Assembly (NCBI RefSeq): GCF_003286915.1
Contig: NZ_QMFY01000008.1
Span: forward strand, 186,001 to 250,000
Length of the DNA stretch: 64,000 bases
Direction of reading: 5' to 3'
Origin: Pseudochryseolinea flava
GTDB taxonomy: Bacteria; Bacteroidota; Bacteroidia; Cytophagales; Cyclobacteriaceae
Shown here: piece by piece, positions 8,488 to 16,321 of the stretch
Layout of the letters: each line of letters begins with the position of its first letter
Numbering within the stretch: the first letter of the stretch is position 1
The notes under the pieces: generated by a model
The model's database searches: none
What the model saw: only the letters and a program-made list of their open reading frames with translations
Told to the model about the DNA's origin: nothing
Position numbers and translations under genes: made by a program

Positions 8488-8878
8488 ACCCAGTTCAGCT
8501 TGTCAAATTCTGATGGATGGATGGCATAGGCTCAATGGTTATGTGTGCGTGCTGATATCACACTCGGTAACATTGGCCATTTTATTCAGATGCGTTGCTG
8601 AAATGACGTATACCCGCCGTGTGTGTCTGTTGCATACATGGTATCAACCGTCCTTTCAGCGAACTTAAAGCGACCTTCTTCCACTGTAAATGTTCGAGAT
8701 CTTATGTGCTTCCTAAGGACTTGAAATATATGTTGTGAAGTGATGAGTACACGCGCCACACTTATCCATGGCAGCGCTTGCCCGCAGTTAAGTCGGGCAA
8801 GCATGCACGTTTAATTCACGTTAATAACACTACTCGCTGCACAAGCTCAAGAAGGTGTATTATCGATTACACGCGGCA
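8488..8878. other. 391-bp intergenic stretch without a convincing gene
   Basis: No recognisable protein is encoded. The only open frame (minus strand, 72 codons) shows no known motif. The region holds a perfect 9-bp inverted repeat at 8776-8802 and little else. It separates the plus-strand four-helix gene from the 3' end of surE. Confidence 0.6.
8776..8802. repeat. Perfect inverted repeat, palindromic element copy A
   Basis: gcttgcccg at 8776-8784 and its exact complement at 8794-8802 flank a nine-base loop. No T-run follows on either strand, so it is a poor terminator. Its right half resembles the palindrome at 11763-11780. Confidence 0.6.
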
Positions 8879-9619
8879 CTAACTATTCGTGTGCACGGCT
8901 AACAATTCTCTTTTCAGTTGATCTTCGTCCGTAAGATCTAGTCGTAATGGTGTGATCGATACATAACCTTGTTCAATGGCCCAACGGTCCGTGCCTTCGT
9001 CAGCGGGTTCCAACGGAATAACGGTGAACCAATAATGTTTTCTTCCCATGGGATCTATGCCCGGAACCACTTGGCCATCATATTGCCGTACAGATTGACG
9101 TGTCCACTTGATACCACGAGGCTGTGGTGGAAGGTTCACATTGACGAGCTTTGCTTCTGCATTATCTAACAGTAGTGCCAGCGACTTCTCAACATACTCT
9201 TCCAGACCTTTAAAGTCGGGCTCAGTTTTTCCGGCGGGTGTACTGAAAGCAATTCCACGCATGCCGAGGAGGACAGCTTGCTTTGCACCGGCAAGTGTAC
9301 CCGAGTGCCACATGGAGTTACCCAAGTTTGTTCCCATGTTAATACCAGATAAAACGATATCAGTTTTTGACCATAGGTGTGAGCCAAGGGCGACGCAATC
9401 CGCAGGTGTTCCATTCACGCGATAGGCTTCGATGCCTTCGAAGGTGATGGGTGATTTCTTATAAAACAACGGACGCGATGCCGTGATGGCATGTCCCATT
9501 GATGATTGTTCAACATCGGGCGCAACAATTCTCACTTCTCCAAATTTTGTCGCGGCGGCGGCAAGTGCAGCAATGCCTGGGCTGTAAATGCCGTCGTCAT
9601 TCGTTACTAGAATTCTCAT
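8879..9619 (-). CDS. surE: 5'/3'-nucleotidase SurE
   Basis: A 246-residue cytoplasmic metal-dependent phosphatase that dephosphorylates nucleoside monophosphates. Seen: the N-terminal metal site MRILVTNDDG (Asp8, Asp9), the loop SSMGHAIT, NGTPADCVALG, and SGINMGTNLGNSMWHSGT, all hallmarks of SurE. I chose the Met at 9619 because it starts exactly at the conserved N-terminus; the reading from 9706 would overlap the divergent lipid kinase. Length matches the family. It is divergent from the kinase gene with 72 bp between starts. Confidence 0.95.
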   Translation of the reverse strand: MRILVTNDDGIYSPGIAALAAAATKFGEVRIVAPDVEQSSMGHAITASRPLFYKKSPITFEGIEAYRVNGTPADCVALGSHLWSKTDIVLSGINMGTNLGNSMWHSGTLAGAKQAVLLGMRGIAFSTPAGKTEPDFKGLEEYVEKSLALLLDNAEAKLVNVNLPPQPRGIKWTRQSVRQYDGQVVPGIDPMGRKHYWFTVIPLEPADEGTDRWAIEQGYVSITPLRLDLTDEDQLKRELLAVHTNS

Positions 9620-9691
9620 AAAAGTTCTTACACTATTATTATTCCAGCGTGGTATAGGATTCTTAGATACTGCTGGCTGAAAGCACTTGAT

Positions 9692-10597
9692 ATGAAGAAA
9701 ATCCATTTATTACACAATCCTGCAGCAGGAGCGGCAGCATATGACAAAAAGCATTTAATCGAAATGATTGAGTCGGCAGGGTATAATTGTAGTTATTCAT
9801 CCACAAAAAAAGAAGGATGGAACAACATCACCGAAATACATCCCGACTTTATCGCCGTGGCTGGGGGCGATGGAACCGTACGCAAACTTGCGCGTGAACT
9901 TCTCAGCAGAAAAGTGTTGGATAGAAATTTTCCCGTAGCACTACTTCCACTCGGCACAGCCAATAACATTGCTAAGGCATTGGGTATGTATGGCACGCCC
10001 GAGAATGTTATCAAGGCATGGACAGAAGCGAAAGTTAAACGTTTTGATATCGGTCGAATTTATGGTGTAACCGATCATGAGTTTTTTCTTGAAGGTTTTG
10101 GGTACGGCGTATTCCCAACCTTGATACGCGAAATGCGCTTATTAAAAACGCCTGACGATCCCGCTGCATCGAAAAAGCTTGCGCTGAAAACGCTGTACGA
10201 TGTAATCCATTCTTTTAAAGCGCGCTATTGCGAGATTAATGTTGATGGAACTGAATATGCCGGCAAGTTTTTGTTGGCCGAAGTGATGAATGTTCGTTCC
10301 ATTGGCCCGAACCTTTACCTCGCACCCGATGCAGATCCCGGCGATGGTTTCTTCGACCTGGTCATCATTCGTGAAGAAGAACGTGAAGCATTGGCCTCTT
10401 ATGTTCACGAGAAAATACAGGGCAATGAAGTGGACGCAAATTTCACGGTGATTCGTGCACGCAATATTGAAATCGAATGGGCAGGGAAACACTTACATCT
10501 TGATGATGAAATCGTTTCGGGTGAAAAGTACAATAGGGTTTCTATCGAGATGCGCGACGGCCTACTCGAATTCTTTATGCCTTTCTGGAAAGAATAG
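9692..10597 (+). CDS. Diacylglycerol/lipid kinase family protein
   Basis: A 301-residue protein of the DAGK catalytic (YegS/DgkB/BmrU) family, which phosphorylates lipids at the membrane. Seen: the N-terminal HNPAAG, the nucleotide-binding GGDGT (58-62), PLGTANNIAKALG, and a C-terminal beta-sandwich with DGFFDLVIIR and the late HLDDEIV segment. Substrate (diacylglycerol, sphingoid base or other) cannot be told. Its stop codon abuts the stop of the convergent rhomboid gene (TAGCTA), leaving no intergenic base. Confidence 0.92.
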   Translation: MKKIHLLHNPAAGAAAYDKKHLIEMIESAGYNCSYSSTKKEGWNNITEIHPDFIAVAGGDGTVRKLARELLSRKVLDRNFPVALLPLGTANNIAKALGMYGTPENVIKAWTEAKVKRFDIGRIYGVTDHEFFLEGFGYGVFPTLIREMRLLKTPDDPAASKKLALKTLYDVIHSFKARYCEINVDGTEYAGKFLLAEVMNVRSIGPNLYLAPDADPGDGFFDLVIIREEEREALASYVHEKIQGNEVDANFTVIRARNIEIEWAGKHLHLDDEIVSGEKYNRVSIEMRDGLLEFFMPFWKE

Positions 10598-11221
10598 CTA
10601 TTGAAAAGGTGTCCAGCTTAAAATCTGCTCGATGAAATGTGGAATGCTGGGCGGGTAAAGTATTGCGCAAAACACGATACCGAACAGGGCTCCCCACAAG
10701 TGCGCATCGTGGTTGATGTTGTCGTAAGATTTTTTGGATGAATAATACGAGTAAATCACGTATAAGAATCCAAAAATGAATCCTTTCATGGGGATGAAGA
10801 AGTACAGTGAAAGCTCACCGAGTGGGTTAAATAAGATGAAAGCGAAGATGATGGCACATACACCACCTGATGCGCCGAGTGAATTGTAGCCGGGATTGTT
10901 TTTGTTTTTGAAAAATGTAGTGAAGTCGGAAACGACGATGGCCAGGATGTATAGCGCGATAAAATAAACCGTAGCAAGTTTACCAAACAGCAACGCAAAT
11001 ATGGCTTCGACAGTAGGGCCGAAGAAGTACAAGGAGATCATGTTCACGATCAGGTGCATGTGATCGCCGTGGATGAAACCTGAAGTCACAAAACGATAGT
11101 ATTCTTGTCGCGCATTGATCGTATAAGGATTCATGATCAACTTACGCATCAATTCCGCGTTGTTGAAGGCGGACATGCTAACCACAACGGTTAGACCTAT
11201 AATGATGTATGTAATTGGCAT
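10598..11221 (-). CDS. Rhomboid-family intramembrane serine protease
   Basis: A 207-residue inner-membrane protein with about six helices. Seen: the HxxxN motif of helix 2 (HMHLIVNM; His56, Asn60), the nucleophile loop GASGG (Ser118) and the catalytic histidine in HDAHLWGALFG (His174). Together they form the rhomboid dyad, so it should be active and cleave membrane-anchored substrates. I chose the Met at 11221 (MPITYIIIGL); a longer frame starting at 11314 adds 31 residues that are not rhomboid-like and would run into the divergent SRPBCC gene. Confidence 0.92.
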   Translation of the reverse strand: MPITYIIIGLTVVVSMSAFNNAELMRKLIMNPYTINARQEYYRFVTSGFIHGDHMHLIVNMISLYFFGPTVEAIFALLFGKLATVYFIALYILAIVVSDFTTFFKNKNNPGYNSLGASGGVCAIIFAFILFNPLGELSLYFFIPMKGFIFGFLYVIYSYYSSKKSYDNINHDAHLWGALFGIVFCAILYPPSIPHFIEQILSWTPFQ

Positions 11222-11300
11222 AGTAAGGATTCCACTGCAAGTATAATGACTTCGTAGCAAATATTGCTCGATCGCATCGATGGGAATTGTATCTTTGGGG

Positions 11301-11687
11301 ATGAAGTCTTTCAAGAAATATTACATTATCCCTGCTACACCTGCGGAATTGTACCTCGCGCTCACCAATCCCCTTACCATTCAACTCTGGTCTGGCGAAC
11401 CTGCGGAAATGTCGACAACACCCGGATCGGAATTTTCGCTATGGGAGGGCAGCATCGTCGGTAAGAACTTGGAGTTTGAGCAGGACAAGAAAATCGTGCA
11501 AGAATGGTATTTCGGCGATCAGCAAGAAGCTTCTATTGTTACTTTTAAACTGCACACCAATCCCAAGGGCACCTCGCTCGAATTAAATCACACCAACATC
11601 CCCGACCACGACTACGACGACATCGTTGATGGATGGGAAAATATCTACATCGCCTCCCTACAGGATTTCTACGAAGAAGGAGAATAG
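11301..11687 (+). CDS. START-like/SRPBCC protein
   Basis: A 128-residue soluble protein of the START-like/AHSA1 group. Seen: YYIIPATPAELYLALTNP, IQLWSGEPAEMSTTPGSEFSLWEGSIVG and a final helix VDGWENIYIASLQDFYEE. It is shorter than the relative at 1505-1951 and shares the same core layout. Start set at MKSFKKYY (11301); an in-frame Met seven codons earlier is possible. Divergent from the rhomboid gene. Function unknown. Confidence 0.85.
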   Translation: MKSFKKYYIIPATPAELYLALTNPLTIQLWSGEPAEMSTTPGSEFSLWEGSIVGKNLEFEQDKKIVQEWYFGDQQEASIVTFKLHTNPKGTSLELNHTNIPDHDYDDIVDGWENIYIASLQDFYEEGE

Positions 11688-11689
11688 GT

Positions 11690-11851
11690 ATCTGTTATCT
11701 GTTATCTGTTATCGGTTATCTGTTATCAGTGGGGGTTGTCGATTAAATGTTCCCGATTTTTCCCCGGGTTTAAAGCCGGGCAAAGTTTAGAGAAACAGTA
11801 TTTTTTCAGAACCGACAACAAATAACCGATAACCGCTAACGCCCCCCCCCC
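11690..11851. repeat. Inverted-repeat element with tandem octamers and a C10 tract
   Basis: Tandem copies of ctgttat(c) units occupy about 11690-11727. A 17-base arm at 11708-11724 returns as its complement at 11817-11833 with one mismatch, and ttgtcg/cgacaa pairs lie inside. A smaller palindrome (cccgg at 11763, ccggg at 11776) sits in the middle and a run of ten C (11842-11851) closes the block. No gene is encoded here. Confidence 0.7.
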
Positions 11852-11895
11852 TTGGCATTGCATTTTCTTTTCATGAGGAAAAACAAAAACAAGTC

Positions 11896-12099
11896 ATGAA
11901 AAGAATATTCTACAAAGGTATCCCTTACGAGTCGCTTGAGGTGGCGATGGATGGTAAGAAGAAATTTGCGTTGTACGAAAACAATCAATTCATCCACTTT
12001 GTGGATGTAGAGGAGATTGACAACCGGTCGCGCGTGAGTTTAATCTTGGACGACTACTATGAAACAGTGCGTTCGTCAGACAAAATGTTAACCATCTAA
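11896..12099 (+). CDS. Small hypothetical protein
   Basis: A 67-residue protein (MKRIFYKGIP start) with an alternating hydrophobic pattern suggesting a small beta-rich fold, and an acidic centre (VDVEEID). No known motif or signal peptide. It lies 63 bp ahead of the tandem universal stress protein on the same strand and may share its transcript. The start follows a purine-rich stretch. Function unknown. Confidence 0.6.
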   Translation: MKRIFYKGIPYESLEVAMDGKKKFALYENNQFIHFVDVEEIDNRSRVSLILDDYYETVRSSDKMLTI

Positions 12100-12162
12100 A
12101 TGTTCATTTGTAGAAATCGCTCTACAGACAAACGACCATCACCATTTAATCAAAAAACAGTT

Positions 12163-13020
12163 ATGAAAAAGATTCTTGTCCCAACCGATTTGTCGCCGAT
12201 TGCTGAAATGGGTGTAAAGCTCGCAGCTGAGATAGCGAAACGATCCGGCGCTATTGTTAGCCTCGTTAATTTTACAAGACATCCTTTTGGTAAGTCGTTC
12301 ACGGCGACAGGTGATATCAATTTAAAAATTGACGAGGAAGGAAATCTTTACACGTTGCAACTGCTTCAAGCGAACAAAGCGAAGCTCGATGCATTAACAC
12401 AGCAATACGGCGGCCCAGGAATTCAGTTTGAATATTCGATTGTCGACGATGAATTGAAAGATGGTATCGATAGTTATCTACAGCAGGAAAAGATCGATCT
12501 CATTGTGATGGGTACATCGGGTGAAGAATCAGCACAGGAAGCATTTACAGGAAACCATACAGAGCAAGTCATTGGAGTTTCAACGTGTCCGGTGCTATCG
12601 GTGCGCGATGGTTTCGTGATCGATAATTTTGAAAACATGGTTGTTGCTGTCGATGTAATACATGGTAATCAAGTGTCGAGCGGGTTGAATACCTTGAAAC
12701 ATTTAGCGGATTGTTTTGATGCGCATGTACATTTGGTTCATGTGCGCGACCGAGCTTCAGATTCTCCTCCCGTGTTAGATGAGTATTTCAAATCGATGGC
12801 CGAAGCAGCGGGTTTAAAACATTACTTTGTTACAGTGTTGGAGGGTGACGACCCAGCGGAAGCCGTGATTGGTTTTGCGCGTGATGTTAAAGCAGGGCTT
12901 ATTGCCGTTATCAAGAACAGCAAAGACGGCATCTTTAGAATCTTTTCTAATCACTTCTCCGATAGACTCGTGAAAGAAGTAGGTCGCCCTGTGTTCACGT
13001 ACAATCTGCAGAACGCGTAA
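12163..13020 (+). CDS. Tandem universal stress protein (UspA family)
   Basis: A 285-residue cytoplasmic protein made of two Usp domains (about 1-145 and 150-285). Seen in domain 1: MKKILVPTDLSPIAEMGVKLAAEIAKRSG, IDLIVMGTSG and TEQVIGVSTCPVLSV, an approximate ATP-binding G-2x-G-9x-G(S/T) signature; domain 2 has VVAVDVIHG, LIAVIKNSKDG and a degenerate nucleotide loop. Tandem Usps respond to stress or energy state in other bacteria. Start chosen at the Met that begins the first beta-strand; the in-frame start at 12100 adds an unrelated leader. Confidence 0.9.
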   Translation: MKKILVPTDLSPIAEMGVKLAAEIAKRSGAIVSLVNFTRHPFGKSFTATGDINLKIDEEGNLYTLQLLQANKAKLDALTQQYGGPGIQFEYSIVDDELKDGIDSYLQQEKIDLIVMGTSGEESAQEAFTGNHTEQVIGVSTCPVLSVRDGFVIDNFENMVVAVDVIHGNQVSSGLNTLKHLADCFDAHVHLVHVRDRASDSPPVLDEYFKSMAEAAGLKHYFVTVLEGDDPAEAVIGFARDVKAGLIAVIKNSKDGIFRIFSNHFSDRLVKEVGRPVFTYNLQNA

Positions 13021-13033
13021 GCGCAATTGCAAA

Positions 13034-13240
13034 TTAAGGTTGAAGTTTCCGGATATTGTTTTTGCGGATTCTCACTTTGATATGTGTTATCAGATCGAGC
13101 AATACGCCAATGGAAGTGCATCCGCCAATGAACACAAAAAATAGTCCAAGGTTCTGGTTAAAGGGCAACTGCTGCACGCCCATCATTATCACGATCACAA
13201 CGCCTAAGATGGCCAGTCCGAAGACTTTAACGCTTTGCAT
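13034..13240 (-). CDS. Small two-helix membrane protein
   Basis: A 68-residue protein with two hydrophobic segments (about 5-22 and 30-48) and a basic C-terminal tail (KVRIRKNNIRKLQ). No known family is recognised. It is convergent with the Usp gene, 13 bp between stops. Hypothetical but with a plausible membrane-protein composition. Confidence 0.5.
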   Translation of the reverse strand: MQSVKVFGLAILGVVIVIMMGVQQLPFNQNLGLFFVFIGGCTSIGVLLDLITHIKVRIRKNNIRKLQP

Positions 13241-13533
13241 ATAGAGGTGTATTTGCTTACAAGATTACAACACTCTTTACAACGTTGCGAGGTGAGTTTA
13301 TCGTAGAACTTACATGTCAACATTTTATTTCAGCAGCATTGCGAGCGACAATACTTTCAGCTTTCGAATCAATTTTTGCGTGGATTTCAAAGGCGTAACG
13401 GAGAGGCTATCCGTAGAATTACGCAAATTGGGGAATTGCACTAAGGAGAAGGCGTGACGGTTTAATTAAAAATCGTTGAATTTATGACGAGTATCTTTTA
13501 GATGCTGCTGAGCGGAATAGCGCTCGTCCTTTG
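13241..13533. other. Intergenic stretch, no gene seen
   Basis: No coding frame is convincing. The one structured spot is a possible two-stem fold at 13393-13424 (gcgtaa with ttacgc outside, cgga with tccg inside). Nothing else can be supported. Confidence 0.5.
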
Positions 13534-13782
13534 CTATGCGGCGAAATGTTGCTTTAACACGCGGGCTACGTCATCAATCGCATCGGCGTAGGAACGGTAG
13601 ATTTTTACGCGGAACTGCTCGTCTACCGAAGGGAAGTATTCTTTTTTGCCATGTTCATTCTGAACAGTGAGGAATACCCAAAATCCATTTTGAATCGGCA
13701 CGCTCAGTAATTTTTGAAGAAATCCATCAACATTGTGCACAGCGATATCGATCAGGAAATTGTCAAATTTAATGGAAGCCAT
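13534..13782 (-). CDS. Small hypothetical protein
   Basis: An 82-residue soluble protein (MASIKFDNFLIDIAV). Alternating strand-like segments with LQKLLSVPIQNGFWVFLTVQNEHGK and a final amphipathic helix (YADAIDDVARVLKQHF). No recognised family. It lies downstream of the MaoC gene on the same strand, but a strong terminator stands between them, so it probably has its own promoter. Confidence 0.6.
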   Translation of the reverse strand: MASIKFDNFLIDIAVHNVDGFLQKLLSVPIQNGFWVFLTVQNEHGKKEYFPSVDEQFRVKIYRSYADAIDDVARVLKQHFAA

Positions 13783-13851
13783 GTGCTTTCTTTTTCAAGC
13801 AACTATTAAAAACAGGATGCCATTCGCCTGGCGCCATGAAATGGCGTCATT

Positions 13852-13893
13852 AAAAAAAAAGTGTAGAATAATTCTTCATTATTCTACACTTTA
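13852..13893 (-). terminator. Intrinsic terminator of the MaoC gene
   Basis: On the minus strand a 13-bp stem (13860-13872 with 13878-13890) and a five-base loop are followed by a run of eight or more T, directly behind the MaoC gene. Confidence 0.85.
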
Positions 13894-13903
13894 TCAACAC
13901 TTT

Positions 13904-14365
13904 TTAATTGAAGTGATACAGGAATATAATGGTGGCGGTAAATGCAGGCTTTGGATTGTCTTTAATTTCCAAAGTAGCATCAAGTTGCGCTTTTGTTATG
14001 CCACGTAAGTTCACTAGCGAGGCAAGGTTAACACGAAGACGTACTTCGCTGTCGACTAGTACAGGTTGCGCGAATTTCAGTTTCTCGACGCCATAGTTAA
14101 TCAACATCTTGTAGTTTTGGATGTCCGCAATTTGCTCCCATAAGTGCGGCGTAAGCGATACGGCCATGTAACCATGGGCAATCGTTTTTCCGAAAGGCCC
14201 GGCCGCAGCACGCACCGGGTCAGTGTGTATCCACTGATGATCATTGGTTGCTTCAGCAAATTGATTGATCTTCTCTTGCGTTACTTTGATGTACTCCGAT
14301 ACGCCGAGTTCTTTTCCGACGTAAGCTTGAAATTCTTCGAAACTCCTAACGACAATTTTTGCCAT
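13904..14365 (-). CDS. MaoC-like (R)-specific enoyl hydratase/dehydratase
   Basis: A 153-residue single hot-dog protein. Seen: VTQEKINQFAEATNDHQWIHTDPVRA, which holds the hydratase-2 motif (Asp, His within NDHQWIHTDP), then FGKTIAHGYMAVSLTPHL. The family hydrates trans-2-enoyl thioesters. Length fits single-domain bacterial members. Start chosen at MAKIVVRSFEEF; the frame from 14446 carries a non-homologous leader overlapping the promoter region of the divergent gene. Likely monocistronic with its own terminator. Confidence 0.92.
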   Translation of the reverse strand: MAKIVVRSFEEFQAYVGKELGVSEYIKVTQEKINQFAEATNDHQWIHTDPVRAAAGPFGKTIAHGYMAVSLTPHLWEQIADIQNYKMLINYGVEKLKFAQPVLVDSEVRLRVNLASLVNLRGITKAQLDATLEIKDNPKPAFTATIIFLYHFN

Positions 14366-14460
14366 GGTAAGGGATGCGTGTTTTTTATTCGACCTTAAAA
14401 ATACAATTATACCGGTATATGCGAACAATTTTGTAGGAAAGTGCAATTTTTCGACCTTTC

Positions 14461-14991
14461 ATGATGCATAATCCCATCGCGCATTGGTCGCCCTCATTCA
14501 GAAAAACGGTGTTACTTTACTTCGGTGGCCTAAACCTGGGAACGATCTGGGTGATGATCAGCATCTCGCAGGTGCTGCAGCCGCATAGTATCATTGACTT
14601 TGAACTCGCTGGAACTTTCCATCGTGCACAACAAATCCTGTCTACTTGGCAAGAGAATAACGCGATGAATGCCTTGTTTTTTCTCCTTGGCTTCGATTAC
14701 TTTTTTATCATCACCTACAGCGTAGGATTATGGTTTGCCTGTCTTCATGTGGCGTCTAAGTACCACGGAAAGTTTCAGGTGTTTTTGGTCGTGTTAGCTT
14801 GGCTTCAACCGTTGGCAGGTTTACTTGATGCTGTTGAAAATGGCGCGCTCTACCATCTCGCATCTGGTTCAACGGATCAGATGCTTCCGGCAGTAGCGAA
14901 GTTCACAGCTATTCCGAAATTCGTGATCGCGTTGGCGGGTGTAATCTTCTGGATAGGATGTAGCTTCATCAGCAGTGCTAAGAAGAATTAG
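14461..14991 (+). CDS. Polytopic membrane protein of unknown function
   Basis: A 176-residue inner-membrane protein with about four helices: near 18-38, 72-95 (FFLLGFDYFFIITYSVGLWFA), 102-120 and 150-170. No enzyme motif is visible. It is divergent from the MaoC gene and convergent with the next gene. Function unknown. Confidence 0.7.
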   Translation: MMHNPIAHWSPSFRKTVLLYFGGLNLGTIWVMISISQVLQPHSIIDFELAGTFHRAQQILSTWQENNAMNALFFLLGFDYFFIITYSVGLWFACLHVASKYHGKFQVFLVVLAWLQPLAGLLDAVENGALYHLASGSTDQMLPAVAKFTAIPKFVIALAGVIFWIGCSFISSAKKN

Positions 14992-15009
14992 TGTAGGGAA
15001 ACGCAGTAC

Positions 15010-16221
15010 CTACTGTTTACCAAATTGCTTTTCAAGACTTTCATCCTGTTCAAGATCTTTTTTGATGCGCTCCTCTAATGGCGTATCGTCGATGATGGTG
15101 TAACTTTTCCAAAACGCTGCATCATAGCGAAAAGGCACCGATTCCAAACTCTGCTCCATCTGCATGGGGGCAAAACTCGTAAACGAGGTGAGATCGGGCT
15201 GCAGATTTAACTTGGTAACAACATAGTGGTGATTGATTTCGAATTGCTGGAATCTCTCGCCAGAGATTTTATTGATGTAGTTGATTACGATAACGATGTG
15301 CTGCGACTTGAGATAATACTTCCCTTCAAATTGCTCGTACAGGGTTGTTAACGTTTTCCGCAGAGGATGTCCGCGCAGCAACGGATTGAACGGTACGGGC
15401 CAGTTTATCTCACCATCACGCTGTGCATCATAATCCTCTTCTAGCCGAATCACTGCATAGTCGTCGGCCTTGATGTACACGCGCTCTGGAATAAGTTTGA
15501 TTCGATTCGTCCACTGGATCACATATACTTTGTCGCCATTCAGGTAAGTATCGGGAAGCCTTTTTGTGGGGTTTCGTTTTACTTTTTTTGGACCGTTAAT
15601 AACAAAATCTTGCTGGAATAAGTGAAGAAAAAGATTCTGATTGTCCCAGAAGGCGTTACTTGGATGGGTGAATTTTTTCGTGCGACGAAGTTGATCTAAT
15701 CGTACCTTCCCTTGTTTGCCATCGCCTTTGTAAAATACGGTCATGGCGCTTTCCACCAATGAAACATAGCGATCATCGGAGCGTTGGATTTCGCGGTAGA
15801 ATCCTTCCGTCGTATAGGGTTTCGTCGGATAGTTCATTTTGTATCGCTTAAAAGCGCGACGTAAAATTTCTTCCGCCGTTATGGTGTCCTCAACCACCAC
15901 GGTTTCCAGATATTGTGTTGCTTGTTTCAAGCGAACTGTAAGTGCTTCATTTTGTTTTATTTTTTTGAGAACAATTTTAAAAGCATCGTACCCGATCATT
16001 GAGACTTGCAGCGTATCGCCTTCATGATAGTTGGTAAGATGTAGTTGAAACGCGCCTTCGAGATTACACACCGTTCCTTGCGGATGGTGAAGAAGCATGA
16101 TTGATGCGTAGGGCAACGCTGTTCCGGAATATTGATCAACTACACGTCCGTGGATCGTCGTCTTTTGTTGACCGTAAATGCCGCCGCCGAAAAGCATGAG
16201 TGAAAGAAAGAAGTAATTCAT
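15010..16221 (-). CDS. Secreted protein with carboxypeptidase-regulatory-like domain
   Basis: A 403-residue exported protein. Seen: a signal peptide (MNYFFLSLMLFGGGIYGQ), a CarboxypepD_reg-like beta-sandwich (about 21-105: IHGRVVDQYSGTALPYASIMLL, NLEGAFQLHL, VSMIGYDAF), then a long region beginning EILRRAFKRYKMNYPTKPYTTEGFYRE, typical of Bacteroidota DUF5686-like envelope proteins but without the C-terminal barrel. Start at 16221 is the Met of the signal peptide. A 20-bp palindrome lies 79 bp upstream. Substrate or partner unknown. Confidence 0.85.
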   Translation of the reverse strand: MNYFFLSLMLFGGGIYGQQKTTIHGRVVDQYSGTALPYASIMLLHHPQGTVCNLEGAFQLHLTNYHEGDTLQVSMIGYDAFKIVLKKIKQNEALTVRLKQATQYLETVVVEDTITAEEILRRAFKRYKMNYPTKPYTTEGFYREIQRSDDRYVSLVESAMTVFYKGDGKQGKVRLDQLRRTKKFTHPSNAFWDNQNLFLHLFQQDFVINGPKKVKRNPTKRLPDTYLNGDKVYVIQWTNRIKLIPERVYIKADDYAVIRLEEDYDAQRDGEINWPVPFNPLLRGHPLRKTLTTLYEQFEGKYYLKSQHIVIVINYINKISGERFQQFEINHHYVVTKLNLQPDLTSFTSFAPMQMEQSLESVPFRYDAAFWKSYTIIDDTPLEERIKKDLEQDESLEKQFGKQ

Positions 16222-16299
16222 ACGGTAGTTACAATTAAATGATTGGTGTATGCGCTGACGATAATTGGCGCAAGTTGACGCTAACACCTATCTGAATCA

Positions 16300-16319
16300 T
16301 CTCAAATCTAGATTTGAGA
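16300..16319. repeat. Perfect 20-bp palindrome
   Basis: tctcaaatct followed directly by agatttgaga: a perfect dyad with no loop, between the 3' end of the AraC-type regulator and the 5' end of the next minus-strand gene. It looks more like a protein-binding operator than a terminator because no T-run follows. Confidence 0.6.
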
Positions 16320-16321
16320 AC

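Noticed and set aside
8586-8804. 72-codon open frame on the minus strand in the gap before surE
   Set aside because: No known motif, no promoter or ribosome site, overlaps the palindrome at 8776-8802 and has no coding-like composition.
11842-11851. C10 run as evidence of phase variation of the gene at 11896
   Set aside because: The tract is outside the coding frame and 45 bp from the start; read data would be needed.
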